DNA of 64,000 nucleotides from the NCBI RefSeq assembly GCF_900167445.1, contig NZ_FUZT01000008.1, positions 62,001 through 126,000 of the forward strand. The letters are read 5' to 3'. The stretch's first letter is position 1. Each line of letters begins with the position of its first letter. The stretch is from Maledivibacter halophilus. GTDB taxonomy: Bacteria > Bacillota > Clostridia > Peptostreptococcales > Caminicellaceae. Below the pieces are notes generated by a model, which was given only the letters and a program-made list of their open reading frames with translations, had not been told where the DNA came from and ran no database searches. A program made the translations under genes and the position numbers. Of this stretch, positions 27,019 to 36,071 are shown piece after piece.

Positions 27019-27708
27019 CTATATATTTTTTTGCAATGCTTTAATATCAAGGATTTTAAAAGAAGATTTATAAAAATCTATAATACCTTCGTCTCGCATA
27101 TTACATATTTCCCTGGATAATGAAGGCCTTGACACATTTAAAAATTCAGCCAGTTCACTCCTCTTTAAAGGCACCATAAATGTTTGCTCTCCATATTTAT
27201 TGTATTGCTCAAGTAAATAGGTTGCAATTTTCCCCCTTATGCTCTTTATAGATAAATATTCTACCTTTCTGTTAAGTCCGAGGGCTTTGCGGGAAACTAT
27301 TTTGAGCATATTTTGTATTAAAAGCTTATGGCCAGGGCACATTTTAGGACAATTTCCAAGGATTTTCTCTGGAGGTAAAAACAAAATTGTACAATCTGTA
27401 TTTGCGATTACCGTGGCAGCCCATTTATTATAACCGGAAAAAGCAATTATTTCGCCAAATAGATCCCCTTCCTTAAGCTTAGCCATAATAACTCTATTAC
27501 CCGCTGCATTTTCCTTTGTAACAATCACTTCACCTTCAACTACAATTCCTATTCCATCAAAATCATTTTCCGACATAGTAATGCTTTCCTTCTTTTTATA
27601 GGACACTACATTAGGACATATACACATAAGCATACTGGTTAATTCTTCTTTTCCAATATTTTTAAATAATTCTACATCTGTTAATAATCCAATCCATTTT
27701 GTATACAT
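27019..27708 (-). CDS. Crp/Fnr-family regulator, HcpR-like
   Basis: A 229-residue transcription factor: cyclic-nucleotide-binding-like sensor (IGIVVEGEVIVTKENAAGNR, LKEGDLFGEIIAFSG) and a C-terminal helix-turn-helix (LKRSELAEFLNVSRPSLSRE, then ICNMRDEGII). The linker has CPKMCPGH, a pair of cysteines near the dimer helix. In anaerobes HcpR regulators sense NO through heme or cysteine-bound cofactor and activate hcp; the position directly upstream of hcp supports the same assignment here. GAGGAG precedes the ATG. It has its own terminator, so hcp has a separate promoter. Confidence 0.88.
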   Translation of the reverse strand: MYTKWIGLLTDVELFKNIGKEELTSMLMCICPNVVSYKKKESITMSENDFDGIGIVVEGEVIVTKENAAGNRVIMAKLKEGDLFGEIIAFSGYNKWAATVIANTDCTILFLPPEKILGNCPKMCPGHKLLIQNMLKIVSRKALGLNRKVEYLSIKSIRGKIATYLLEQYNKYGEQTFMVPLKRSELAEFLNVSRPSLSREICNMRDEGIIDFYKSSFKILDIKALQKNI

Positions 27709-27817
27709 ATAAATCTCCTCATTATAGATAACTAAGATTTTAAATTTTCTCTACTCATTTTAAGTCCATTATGATAAAGTATAAGCTTTTAATTGTTAAA
27801 TTCATCATATGCTTCCC

Positions 27818-28762
27818 CTAGCTAAAAGCTCCAATTCCCAAAGAAATCACATGAACAATATTTATTATAACAAAATTTTTAACTGCTAAAACAAAGGTAT
27901 CCTTTTTAGTTTGTTTTTTATTAAACTCCTGAATATTATTTATAACCGGCATTATAGTTAAAAGCACAAATAAAGAATAAATAGGAAGTATTTTTATTAT
28001 AACTAAGATGATTAAATCAATATAAATAGCATAATACAACACTTTAAAAAGCTTAAGAGCATTTTCCTTGCCTATATGGATAGGTAATGTATATCGTCTG
28101 TTTTCAATATCGTCCTCTATATCGCAGATATTATTTGCAAGCATAATATTTGCAATTCCATTTACTGCAGGTAGGGATATTAAGAAAATATAAATAATCT
28201 CTATAATATCTATACTTATATCTAAAATTCCATTATTATATATAAGTTTAACTATATTTTCATCATATATATGTATATATACAGAAATAAAAACTATTAC
28301 AAAGCCCATAAATATTCCGGAAAAAGTTTCTCCAAGGGGTGTGCGAGATATGGGTATTGGTCCGGCAGAATACGTCAGGCCAACTACAAAGGATATTCCT
28401 CCTAAAATCAGAACAAATACATTGGTATTTAGAAATAGAATAAATCCACATATCACGGCAACTAATACAAGTGTAAATATAACACCTAAAACGGTTTTTT
28501 CCTTTAGATTGCTTCTAACAATCACATTATGTATTTCGTAATTATACCCATAGGTCTTCTTGGCATTTTTATAATCATAAAAGTTATTAGTTGCCGTCAC
28601 AGCCATGTCAAAGGCTATAAGTGAAATAAACATTAAAATAAAATTCTTTAAATCAAAGCTGTTAAATCTATATAGAGTATATGCTGTTCCCAATAAGAAG
28701 GGAATAACACTTGCAACCTTTGTTTGTATTTCAACGAGTTTTAGAAAACTTGGTATAGACAT
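27818..28762 (-). CDS. UbiA-family prenyltransferase (MenA-like)
   Basis: Integral membrane prenyltransferase of 314 residues with eight or nine hydrophobic segments. The first aspartate-rich motif is NNFYDYKNAKK and the second ANNICDIEDDIENRRYTLPI, as in 1,4-dihydroxy-2-naphthoate octaprenyltransferases. It would attach a polyprenyl chain to an aromatic acceptor in the membrane. No menaquinone genes lie nearby and its neighbours are an HcpR-like regulator and a zinc-ribbon protein, so the acceptor is uncertain. GGAAAGGAAG precedes the ATG. Confidence 0.86.
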   Translation of the reverse strand: MSIPSFLKLVEIQTKVASVIPFLLGTAYTLYRFNSFDLKNFILMFISLIAFDMAVTATNNFYDYKNAKKTYGYNYEIHNVIVRSNLKEKTVLGVIFTLVLVAVICGFILFLNTNVFVLILGGISFVVGLTYSAGPIPISRTPLGETFSGIFMGFVIVFISVYIHIYDENIVKLIYNNGILDISIDIIEIIYIFLISLPAVNGIANIMLANNICDIEDDIENRRYTLPIHIGKENALKLFKVLYYAIYIDLIILVIIKILPIYSLFVLLTIMPVINNIQEFNKKQTKKDTFVLAVKNFVIINIVHVISLGIGAFS

Positions 28763-28836
28763 ATTTGATTCTTCCTTTCCAGCTTAATCCTTGTAATATA
28801 TAGCTTTGATCATTATTATGAATAAACTTGAAATTA

Positions 28837-29082
28837 CTATTTTTCAATACCTTGATATTCTTCCTTAACCGGCACTTCTATTATAATCTTACCGCATTCA
28901 TAACACCTATAGCAGAGAATAATACATCTAATACCACTTTCAATACTTATAACCTCGCCACCAAATCCTAAAAGTTTAACCACTTTATTAACTTTTTCCT
29001 CTGGGCTAAACCATCTTATACTATCCCTAGGGCTTTCAAGTGTTCCAATTACCATATCCTTATTGCAGTAAGGACATTTCAT
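28837..29082 (-). CDS. Small zinc-ribbon protein
   Basis: An 81-residue cytoplasmic protein with two CxxC knuckles, MKCPYCNKDM at the N-terminus and CYECGKIII near residue 60, with a further Cys pair just before (CYRC). The middle contains a conserved-looking IRWFSPEEKVNKVVK segment. Such proteins (the PF20097/DUF6487 type, from memory) are common in Firmicutes and of unknown function. GAGGTGA precedes the ATG. It stands between the UbiA gene and fetB without obvious coupling. Confidence 0.75.
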   Translation of the reverse strand: MKCPYCNKDMVIGTLESPRDSIRWFSPEEKVNKVVKLLGFGGEVISIESGIRCIILCYRCYECGKIIIEVPVKEEYQGIEK

Positions 29083-29162
29083 ACTTATTCACCTCATTTC
29101 AGACTATTCTACACCTAATCCTTTAAAGGCAGTTATTGTAATTTCTTCAATCATCTCAATTC

Positions 29163-29936
29163 TTAAATAGCTAAAATATCATAATCATTAAATGCCTTAT
29201 GGGCTGTAAATACTATTGATAAAATAGAACTAAAATACCTTACTATTAAAATAGCCACCATAATGGCAATCTGATATCTTATTGCTGTCATGGGTATAGC
29301 TCCTCCCAAAATCTGCCCTGTCATCATTCCAGGTAATGCCACTAATCCAATAGTTTCAATAGATGCTATTGTAGGATTTACTGCAGCCACCACAGCATTT
29401 TTAAAATAGGGTGCTAAAGCTTCTATTTTATTTCCACTGAGGCTCAATGAGTAAAAATACTCGTTTTTATTTTGCTTTATTTCTTTGTAAAAATTATTGA
29501 TACAAATTATATTCCCATTTAAAGTGTTTCCCAACAACATTCCTCCAATAGTAATAACATACTGAGCATTAAATAGATTATCTAATCTCGTAACAAAGGC
29601 GTTAAAAAAGAAAAGCACAATTATATTTGGGACTATAAAAGCTAAAAACAAAGGTATAATAAATTTTTTAATTTGAAAATCACAAGATTTAATAGCTGAA
29701 AAACTTGCAACTATTATCATTAAAACAAAGTAAGCTAGATTTAAAAAAGGATTATTTATATTAAAAATATATTGCAAAAATATACCAACTAAGCTAAGCT
29801 GTATCACCATTCTTCCTATAGAATAAAATATTTTCTTGTTTATTGCAATATTTAGTTTATAATTTATTACAAATATAGGCACTATTAAAATCAATAAACT
29901 AAGGATTGAATAATAGGAAATATCATTTATACTCAT
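29163..29936 (-). CDS. ABC transporter permease, UPF0014/FetB family
   Basis: A 257-residue membrane protein with about seven hydrophobic segments. The family signature is seen in GGMLLGNTLNGN and in VNPTIASIETIGLVALPGMM followed by TGQILGG, typical of FetB (YbbM), the permease of an iron exporter that improves oxidative-stress resistance in E. coli. It starts three bases after the cognate ATPase with GGAGTGG upstream, and a PadR regulator heads the operon. The substrate here could be iron or another metal or a small stressor. Confidence 0.87.
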   Translation of the reverse strand: MSINDISYYSILSLLILIVPIFVINYKLNIAINKKIFYSIGRMVIQLSLVGIFLQYIFNINNPFLNLAYFVLMIIVASFSAIKSCDFQIKKFIIPLFLAFIVPNIIVLFFFNAFVTRLDNLFNAQYVITIGGMLLGNTLNGNIICINNFYKEIKQNKNEYFYSLSLSGNKIEALAPYFKNAVVAAVNPTIASIETIGLVALPGMMTGQILGGAIPMTAIRYQIAIMVAILIVRYFSSILSIVFTAHKAFNDYDILAI

Positions 29937-29939
29937 GTT

Positions 29940-30554
29940 TTACCACTCCTTTATCCTGACAAAATCATCTCTCATCCAGATTTTATCATGGGAAATTATT
30001 AAAATAGTTTTATCCTGCTTCAAGACATAATCCACTACTATTTCCTTAGTTTCTTTGTCTAATCCTGAAATAATTTCGTCTAAAAGCCATACCTGCCTGT
30101 CTAATAGTATACATATTATTAAACCTATCCTTTGTCTCTCTCCTCCTGAAAGCTGACTTACTTCCTTATCTAAAATATCTGTAAAAAGATTAAAGTACGT
30201 GGCAATATTTAAGACCTTATCCTTGGTAATCTTAATATGTCTATTATGCCTATATGAAAAAATATCAACAATTAAATCCCAAACATTCTTGTTTCTAAGG
30301 TCTACATCCTGACTTACATATCCTATATTCCTTCGAAAATATGAAAGATTATATTTATTTAATATTTTATTATTAAAAAATATCTCACCATTATCAATTC
30401 TTTGAAAGCCTAAAAGTACTTTAAACAGTGTTGATTTTCCCTTTCCTGAATGAGCTTTTAAAAGCAATTTTTCTCCCTTTTTAACCTTCAAATTAAAATT
30501 CTTGAATACTATATTGTTATGAAAACTCAAATTTATATCTTTAAATTGAATCAT
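29940..30554 (-). CDS. ABC transporter ATPase, FetA-like
   Basis: A 204-residue ATPase, short for its class as FetA proteins are. Walker A is KAHSGKGKST (an unusual A/H in the loop), the signature motif is QLSGGERQRIGL and Walker B is VWLLDEIISGLD. The frame opens at a GTG at 30563, but the AGGGTGA site precedes the ATG at 30554, which is used. It overlaps the end of the PadR gene by 14 bases and is followed after three bases by the FetB-like permease, so padR, ATPase and permease form one translationally coupled operon. Confidence 0.88.
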   Translation of the reverse strand: MIQFKDINLSFHNNIVFKNFNLKVKKGEKLLLKAHSGKGKSTLFKVLLGFQRIDNGEIFFNNKILNKYNLSYFRRNIGYVSQDVDLRNKNVWDLIVDIFSYRHNRHIKITKDKVLNIATYFNLFTDILDKEVSQLSGGERQRIGLIICILLDRQVWLLDEIISGLDKETKEIVVDYVLKQDKTILIISHDKIWMRDDFVRIKEW

Positions 30555-30873
30555 CACTATCACCCTTTTCTACAATTTCATGGGTTAATTCTCTGGCTTT
30601 TTCTGTTGCCTCCTTTAAAATTTCTTCCCCTAGCACAGTTGTATCATAAAATTTTATAATTCTTCCATTAACATTTTTTTCTGTCTTGTGTAGCAAGCCT
30701 TCCTTTTCCATTCTGTTCAGTAGAGGATATAATGTTCCAGGACTGATCTTATATCCATGCTCCTTTAGTTCTTTCATCATCCAAGTACCGTATATAGATT
30801 CATGTTTAGCATGATATAATATGTGTATCTGTATAAAACCTAAAAATAGCTTTCTTAATATTTTTCCTTTCAT
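30541..30873 (-). CDS. PadR-family transcriptional regulator
   Basis: A 110-residue winged-helix repressor. PadR features are HILYHAKHESIYGTWMMKEL, GYKISPGTLYPLLNRMEKEG and YDTTVLGEEILKEATEKARE. PadR proteins of this size repress stress or drug efflux operons and are released by small ligands. The ATG at 30873 has GGAGG seven bases upstream; the longer frame (30885) is unlikely. It overlaps the ATPase gene. A strong promoter and a palindromic operator lie immediately upstream, pointing to autorepression of the three-gene operon. Confidence 0.9.
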   Translation of the reverse strand: MKGKILRKLFLGFIQIHILYHAKHESIYGTWMMKELKEHGYKISPGTLYPLLNRMEKEGLLHKTEKNVNGRIIKFYDTTVLGEEILKEATEKARELTHEIVEKGDSDDSI

Positions 30874-30904
30874 AATTACCTCCATTTCAAATATAGCAAA
30901 TTAT

Positions 30905-30932
30905 TATCGTTTTACGATATCGTATTTCGATA
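30905..30932. promoter_or_regulatory. Palindromic PadR-type operator
   Basis: The stretch contains overlapping dyads: TATCGTTTTACGATA (30905-30919), the perfect TACGATATCGTA (30912-30923) and GATATCGTATTTCGATATC (30915-30933). Repeated ATCG/CGAT half-sites are typical of PadR binding sites. It lies just after the expected transcription start of the padR promoter, where bound repressor would block transcription. Confidence 0.65.
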
Positions 30933-30944
30933 TCTGTATGTGAT

Positions 30945-30973
30945 ATTATAGCAGTAAAACTGTAATTAGTCAA
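30945..30973 (-). promoter_or_regulatory. Promoter of the padR-fetAB-like operon
   Basis: On the minus strand TTGACT (30968-30973) and a perfect TATAAT (30945-30950) are separated by 17 bases. The start point would fall near 30938, directly in front of the palindromic operator. Confidence 0.75.
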
Positions 30974-31014
30974 TCAAATATAACAATTAATTATAGTTAT
31001 AAATAATCCATATT

Positions 31015-31054
31015 AAAAAGATGGCTTCCTTTTAAACCGTTAGAGGTAGCCATC
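31015..31054 (-). terminator. Terminator after the DUF3899-like gene
   Basis: On the minus strand GATGGCTACC pairs with GGAAGCCATC across a 15-base loop, with one mismatch, and TTTTTAATA follows. It separates this gene from padR. Confidence 0.7.
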
Positions 31055-31090
31055 CTTTGGAATGCATAATAAATTAACTTGTTAACTCCA

Positions 31091-31300
31091 TTAATGGTTC
31101 ATAAATATCCAGCTTGATAATAAGAGAAGTATTAGACCAGGAACCATTACCTGAAAACCTAATTTGTTATTTTTATAAACATATTCTCTGTCTACTATTT
31201 TCTTTAGTGGTGACATTTCATAATTTATAAAGAGTAAGCCTAAAAATACAAAGAATGTACCTAAAAGCATTAATCCTATGAATAGAAAATATATCATCAT
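31091..31300 (-). CDS. Small two-helix membrane protein (DUF3899-like)
   Basis: A 69-residue protein with two membrane helices (residues 2-24 and about 47-64) joined by a basic loop of about 20 residues (PLKKIVDREYVYKNNK). This layout resembles DUF3899 proteins of Firmicutes, whose function is unknown. The GGAG of the ribosome binding site lies inside the longer frame, so the ATG at 31300 is used. It lies between two terminators and is therefore transcribed alone. Confidence 0.6.
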   Translation of the reverse strand: MMIYFLFIGLMLLGTFFVFLGLLFINYEMSPLKKIVDREYVYKNNKLGFQVMVPGLILLLLSSWIFMNH

Positions 31301-31345
31301 TTTCACTCCTGTCATATTATAATTATATTATATCTAAGTAATTTT

Positions 31346-31380
31346 AAAAAACCTAGCAAAGTTTTCCCTGCTAGGTTTTT
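31346..31380 (-). terminator. Terminator after the TraB gene
   Basis: AAAAACCTAGCA and TGCTAGGTTTTT form a 12-base stem with an 11-base loop, ending in a T-run on the minus strand, directly after the stop codon of the TraB-family gene. Confidence 0.85.
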
Positions 31381-31382
31381 CA

Positions 31383-32546
31383 TTACAAGCTATTTATAAA
31401 TAATCTAACTATATCCGTTCCGCTGACCATTGTTCCAACAACACTTCCTAGATTTGCAAGTACAACCACCAGCAAAGTTCTAGTCACTTTATTTTTCCAA
31501 AAACCCTTTATATTTAAAACATCTTCAGATAAATTTTCAAATTCCTTAACACTTGGTTTTCTAATTAAAACTTCAACTAGTCCCGCAAACCATCCTGCAG
31601 CTATAAGTGGATTCAATGAGCTTATAGGTGCTGCAACAAAAGCTGTGAGAACTGAAAGGGGATGGGCCACTGCAATTGCTGCTCCTAAGGCTGACAGGCT
31701 TCCATTCCATAATATCCAGCTGGAAATTTGTTTTATGCCAGTATCCCTATTCATTAAAAATGTAGATCCTATAAGCAAAATAATTATAGCTGGAATTATC
31801 CAGGAAATAAGCTTCTTTGTATTCTTTGGCTTAGGCAATTTACTTAATTCTCTTAAATCATTTTCTTTGAATATTTCTTTTTTAATTCCCGGCACATGGG
31901 CTGCCCCTAAAACTGCAACTATTTTTTCTCCCGGTGCTTCTTTGATTTTTTGAGCTAAATATCTATCTCTTTCGTCGACCAATGTACTTTTCAATCTTGG
32001 CATATTTTTCGTCATCTCATTTAAAGCTGAGTTTAACATATCTTCGGACTTTAGTTTATCTAAGTCCTCTTCACTGATATCTTCACTGTCAAACATACTA
32101 AAAACAAGCTGAAAAAGTAATTTCATCTTATCCCAAAGATTAATACTTGAAAGAATTCTCTTAAAAGTAATATCAATATTTCTATCAGCTAAAACAATTT
32201 CTGCATCCACATCTTTAGCCGATTCAATACCTTGTATCATTTCTTGTCCAGCATTAACACCCAGCTGTTTTGCAATTTTTTTTTGATAAGAAGACATTAT
32301 GAGATTCACCAAAAATAAAAGTGCCTTTTTTTCTTTGATAATCTTAATAATATCCATATTAGCCCATCTGTTTTTATCCCTAATAGCATCGTATCGAGAC
32401 TTGCATAATTCAACACAAACAGTATCAGGCTGCTCTTTTTCAATTACTGCTTTAACTTCTTCTGCGCTGTTTTTTGAAACATGTGCAGTTCCTATTAAAA
32501 TAATTTTTTTATTGTCGACATTTAATTCGTGTATATTACTTGTCAC
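31383..32546 (-). CDS. TraB/PrgY family membrane protein
   Basis: A 387-residue protein of the TraB/GumN/TIKI group. The N-terminal domain (about 1-230) has the family hallmarks ILIGTAHVSKNSAEEV, VCVELCKSRYDAI, a DRNIDITFKR segment and AVLGAAHVPGI; the His and Glu positions are those proposed as metal ligands. The C-terminal part has four membrane helices. The archetype PrgY quenches sex pheromone in Enterococcus; TIKI relatives are metalloproteases. It starts at GTG with GGAG about 12 bases upstream. It is flanked by terminators and thus monocistronic. The substrate is unknown. Confidence 0.88.
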   Translation of the reverse strand: MTSNIHELNVDNKKIILIGTAHVSKNSAEEVKAVIEKEQPDTVCVELCKSRYDAIRDKNRWANMDIIKIIKEKKALLFLVNLIMSSYQKKIAKQLGVNAGQEMIQGIESAKDVDAEIVLADRNIDITFKRILSSINLWDKMKLLFQLVFSMFDSEDISEEDLDKLKSEDMLNSALNEMTKNMPRLKSTLVDERDRYLAQKIKEAPGEKIVAVLGAAHVPGIKKEIFKENDLRELSKLPKPKNTKKLISWIIPAIIILLIGSTFLMNRDTGIKQISSWILWNGSLSALGAAIAVAHPLSVLTAFVAAPISSLNPLIAAGWFAGLVEVLIRKPSVKEFENLSEDVLNIKGFWKNKVTRTLLVVVLANLGSVVGTMVSGTDIVRLFINSL

Positions 32547-32763
32547 TTAATCATCATCTCCACTATTGTTCAAATATTTAAAACATAGATTTAATCTATT
32601 CATATTTTATCAGATAGACCATTAGAAGTCTATTTAAAATTATTTAATTAAATGAATTGCATAATTACTTCTTTCAAAAAACAACTATTAGATTTCAATT
32701 ATGATATTATCTCAAGTGAACTATTATCCCTTAAAAACATATTATTCTTTTTTTGTAAATATT

Positions 32764-32801
32764 AAAACCGCTATATTTCAATATTCTAGAAAATAGCGGT
32801 T
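32764..32801 (-). terminator. Terminator after the FlxA-like gene
   Basis: On the minus strand AACCGCTATTTTCT pairs with the complementary half containing ATAGCGGTT around an eight-base loop, and TTTTAATATTT follows. The rest of the 300-base gap 32547-32847 is AT-rich and holds only the TraB promoter region and the element described at 32657-32693. Confidence 0.75.
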
Positions 32802-32847
32802 CTAAATATCCTATAATACTGCTTTGAATAGTGGTAAAGTGTCATAG

Positions 32848-33657
32848 CTATATATATAAATCTAAAGACTTTCTATTTTCAACTTCATTTCTTTCTTTTT
32901 CTAAATCCGGTTTATTTTTATTTTCTTCATTGCCTTGATTTTCCACTTCTTTCTCCTGAGACTTTTCAACTTTTTCTTTAGTATTTTCATTGTCATTAGT
33001 GCTCTCTATTTCCTCCTGAATCTCATAGCCCTTTTTCATAATGGATTTTTCTACTGCTTTTATTCTTCCGTCCATTTTTCCAAATTCTTTTATTTTTCTA
33101 GAAACATCTTGTCCTCTAGATGCATCCAATGCAATTTCACTGGCTGCAACACGGGCTTTTCCCTTTAAATCAGTTCTCACCTTTGAAAGGTTCTTCATTT
33201 CAGAATAAGTTGTATCTATTTCTGTCAAACTTTGAAATTTTGAAGAATCAATTCCGTTATTATTATTTTCATCCTTACTATTATTTTCATCTAATTTACT
33301 TTCTTTATTTTTAGCCGCCTTCTTTAAATCCTCTTTCTTTTTAGTCATACTCTCAAGTTTAGTTTGTTGTATTTGAACATCAATTTCTTCAATTTGTTTT
33401 TTTAGCTCACTAATTCTTTCTTGCTTTATCTTAGGATCAGATTCACTTTCTTTTATTTTTTCTATTTGCTCTTGTAATCTACCTTTCTGATTTTCAAAAG
33501 CTTGAATCATTTTATTCTGAGAAAAAAGTGCTCCATTGACCTTTATAGATTTATTATCATTTGATTTTTCCTTAATATTTTCCTTTGATTGAGAATCATT
33601 ATCTAAAGTACTAAAAGAAATATTATATTTTCCAGATGAAACTGCTGAAATATTCAT
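32848..33657 (-). CDS. FlxA-like coiled-coil protein
   Basis: A 269-residue, highly charged, largely helical protein. Residues 45-115 form a coiled coil with the FlxA-like pattern (QEQIEKIKESESDPKIKQER, then ISELKKQIEEIDVQIQQ), followed by a low-complexity Lys/Asp/Asn linker, a second helical block (TDLKGKARVAASEIALDASR) and a Glu/Lys/Asn-rich tail. It begins MNISAVSSGKYN; the gene at 38367 starts in a similar way (MKISSV). FlxA-like proteins occur with flagellar or surface genes but are uncharacterised. AGGGGGA precedes the ATG. No signal peptide is seen. Confidence 0.7.
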   Translation of the reverse strand: MNISAVSSGKYNISFSTLDNDSQSKENIKEKSNDNKSIKVNGALFSQNKMIQAFENQKGRLQEQIEKIKESESDPKIKQERISELKKQIEEIDVQIQQTKLESMTKKKEDLKKAAKNKESKLDENNSKDENNNNGIDSSKFQSLTEIDTTYSEMKNLSKVRTDLKGKARVAASEIALDASRGQDVSRKIKEFGKMDGRIKAVEKSIMKKGYEIQEEIESTNDNENTKEKVEKSQEKEVENQGNEENKNKPDLEKERNEVENRKSLDLYI

Positions 33658-33799
33658 ATTAATCCCCCTAATTTCTAATTATCTCTTCACTCCAATCATT
33701 CTACATATTAATTATCGGATAAAAAAAACAAATTCTTTAGGGTTATTCCTAAATAATAGTATATTATCCACCATATAGCATATCATTAGCAGTTACCCA

Positions 33800-34858
33800 T
33801 TAGGCTAGGAAGTGCATATACCACTTGATTGGAAAAAGCCATGAAACATAGTTAAGGAGCTTATATGTTCCATCTAACAATCCAGATCCTAGAATAATAG
33901 AAAGCAATAGAAAAACCTGACTGGCAAAATTATAGCTTTTTTTTGAATTGAAGCTAAGTCCAGTTAAAATGACTATACACCAGGTAAAAATTATATAAAT
34001 TGAAGTGAGTAATATATTTGTCAATAGATATCTAGTACCTTCAGGAGCCAAATACTTAAACAGAATATGGGAAATAATAAAAGGGATAATTATACTTATA
34101 AATTGAATTATTAATCCCGTACCATAGTACTGTATTTCACTTATGCCCGATAGTTTAAGACGTACTATTATCCCCTTCTCCCTTTCACAAACCACATTTT
34201 TGCCAAAATTTGTGAGTAAGAAAAGTATTATTCCAGCCCACAATATTTTAAAAACATACTGTCCTACTGAATTATCGTTTTCTTTTATTATGCTTTTGTC
34301 TTTATTTACTTTTTTTATTTCCATAGATAGTATTTTATTGCTGGTCATAGCTTCTTCAAATTTTAATTTGAATTCTTCTTCCTGAAAATCACTATCCAGA
34401 CTGCGGACTTTATTGAATGCATCTACATATAACCAATTCCTTATCACCACTAAGCTAATTTGGTCATTTAGCCAGTTAACTGCTCTTGAATCAACTTCTT
34501 TATGAGATACCATTATATTATTAAAATCACCTTTAAGAATTTTGTTTTCAAAGCCATCTTTAATCTCATATACAACATCATATTTGCCTCTATAAAGCTT
34601 TCTGAGGCTCTCTTCTAAATCATCATCTATTACTGTATCTATTTCCTTATATTCCTTGATTTTTCCAATTAATGATAAAGAAGTTGTAGTTTCATCATGG
34701 TCAATTATAGCCACTGAATATAAATTAGATTGGTCCTTGGTATTCTTATCAAGATATACACATGCAAAAACTATCAGGACAGGTATTATTATTAGAATTA
34801 ATAGATTTTCCTTTTTGAAAATTTCCTCTTTCATTTTGACTCTTAATAAGCTAGGCAA
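33800..34858 (-). CDS. ABC-2 type exporter permease
   Basis: A 352-residue permease with one N-terminal membrane helix, a long extracytoplasmic region (about residues 45-205) and five or six C-terminal helices, the ABC-2 / YhgE-like layout. VVCEREKGIIVRLKLSGISE is the usual loop before the second helix group. The start is TTG, but a perfect AAGGAGGG lies seven bases before it and the upstream permease stops two bases earlier, so the start is convincing. It is the last gene of the four-gene cluster 36719-38104, 36046-36717, 34860-36071 and this one. Confidence 0.82.
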   Translation of the reverse strand: MPSLLRVKMKEEIFKKENLLILIIIPVLIVFACVYLDKNTKDQSNLYSVAIIDHDETTTSLSLIGKIKEYKEIDTVIDDDLEESLRKLYRGKYDVVYEIKDGFENKILKGDFNNIMVSHKEVDSRAVNWLNDQISLVVIRNWLYVDAFNKVRSLDSDFQEEEFKLKFEEAMTSNKILSMEIKKVNKDKSIIKENDNSVGQYVFKILWAGIILFLLTNFGKNVVCEREKGIIVRLKLSGISEIQYYGTGLIIQFISIIIPFIISHILFKYLAPEGTRYLLTNILLTSIYIIFTWCIVILTGLSFNSKKSYNFASQVFLLLSIILGSGLLDGTYKLLNYVSWLFPIKWYMHFLA

Positions 34859-34859
34859 A

Positions 34860-36071
34860 CTATACCCTCCTTATTTTATGAACATATCTAAGAGTTACTG
34901 TAATTATAAAAAAATAGATAATAGTTATAAATGCTCTTTCTAATGTTAAGGAATATCCTAATAACAAATTGTGACCAATTGTCAATATATTGAATTTACT
35001 TAATATCTTAAATAATCCCCCCAGGGAATTGAGGGGTATAATTATTCCACTGGTAAATGAAAGGACAGTAAAAAACAATATAAAAAGCCAATCCCTTATT
35101 CTATCATTGTCTATAAGAATATAGAAAACTATTACTACCATATGAATAATTATATTAATTATAAAAAAGCAACTAATAAATCTTAAAAATTCCGTCACTA
35201 CAAACACATCGAAAAAAATCATAAAAATTCCCTTAAAAATCCCCATGAGTATTGATGTAAATATTGAACCGGTAATAATTTTTGCTGAATATATATTCCT
35301 AAGATTATATCCACTACTCAAAACCCTTCTGATTCTTCCTTTTCTAATATCATCATTTATATCTAGATGAAATAGTATTGTGCTTATGATGGATATAATT
35401 AATAGAGATGTTACAAAATAATAATTTAGAGTAGCAGCTCCATAAAATTTATCTAAATCATCTGTGGATTCAAAAACATCGCCTCTTGTAAGAAAAGCCG
35501 CCATATAATTAAGGGCAATTCTATTTAAATTGTTTAATCTTTCATCAAAATCCAAGCCTTTGGATTTCATAATATCCCAATAAATCATGGATCCATTTTG
35601 TCCCTCATTTAATACTTTAACGAGACTTTCTAAATAATTTATAAGAAATTTTACTTTAATATCAGAATGATCATTAATGTATAGATCAAAGGCTGCAGGT
35701 CTGCCATAATTTAGAAGTTCTGTAGTTCCTTCTTTCAAGTGAATTAATGCTATTACTTCATTTTCCTTAAGAAGGTCAAATCCCGCTTTGAGACTAACTT
35801 CTTTAAATTCAATTATTTCCTTTAACTTGTTTTCAGTTATGTTTTTAAGTAAAGTTTTTACCTCAACAGAATTGTCTTCAATGGCTAATGCCACATTTGA
35901 ATGAATTTTAGGTCCTTTATCTTTATATATAAAAATAAACATGTTAACAAATATAATTAATAACAAGACTAAAAGAACTACATTTGAAATCTGACTTGTA
36001 ACTCTCTTTATCTCCATTTTTGCCAACATGCTTGTTTGGTTATATTCAGATTTTAGATTTAATTTCTTCAT
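34860..36071 (-). CDS. ABC-2 type exporter permease
   Basis: A 403-residue membrane protein with the same plan as the permease that follows: an N-terminal helix (residues about 32-50), a large extracytoplasmic domain and six C-terminal helices. FHLDINDDIRKGRIRRVLSS matches the ABC-2 loop. The frame opens at 36101, but GGTGATTTTA lies before the ATG at 36071, which overlaps the ATPase gene by 26 bases. The two permeases probably form a heterodimer energised by the ATPase encoded at 36046-36717. Confidence 0.82.
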   Translation of the reverse strand: MKKLNLKSEYNQTSMLAKMEIKRVTSQISNVVLLVLLLIIFVNMFIFIYKDKGPKIHSNVALAIEDNSVEVKTLLKNITENKLKEIIEFKEVSLKAGFDLLKENEVIALIHLKEGTTELLNYGRPAAFDLYINDHSDIKVKFLINYLESLVKVLNEGQNGSMIYWDIMKSKGLDFDERLNNLNRIALNYMAAFLTRGDVFESTDDLDKFYGAATLNYYFVTSLLIISIISTILFHLDINDDIRKGRIRRVLSSGYNLRNIYSAKIITGSIFTSILMGIFKGIFMIFFDVFVVTEFLRFISCFFIINIIIHMVVIVFYILIDNDRIRDWLFILFFTVLSFTSGIIIPLNSLGGLFKILSKFNILTIGHNLLLGYSLTLERAFITIIYFFIITVTLRYVHKIRRV

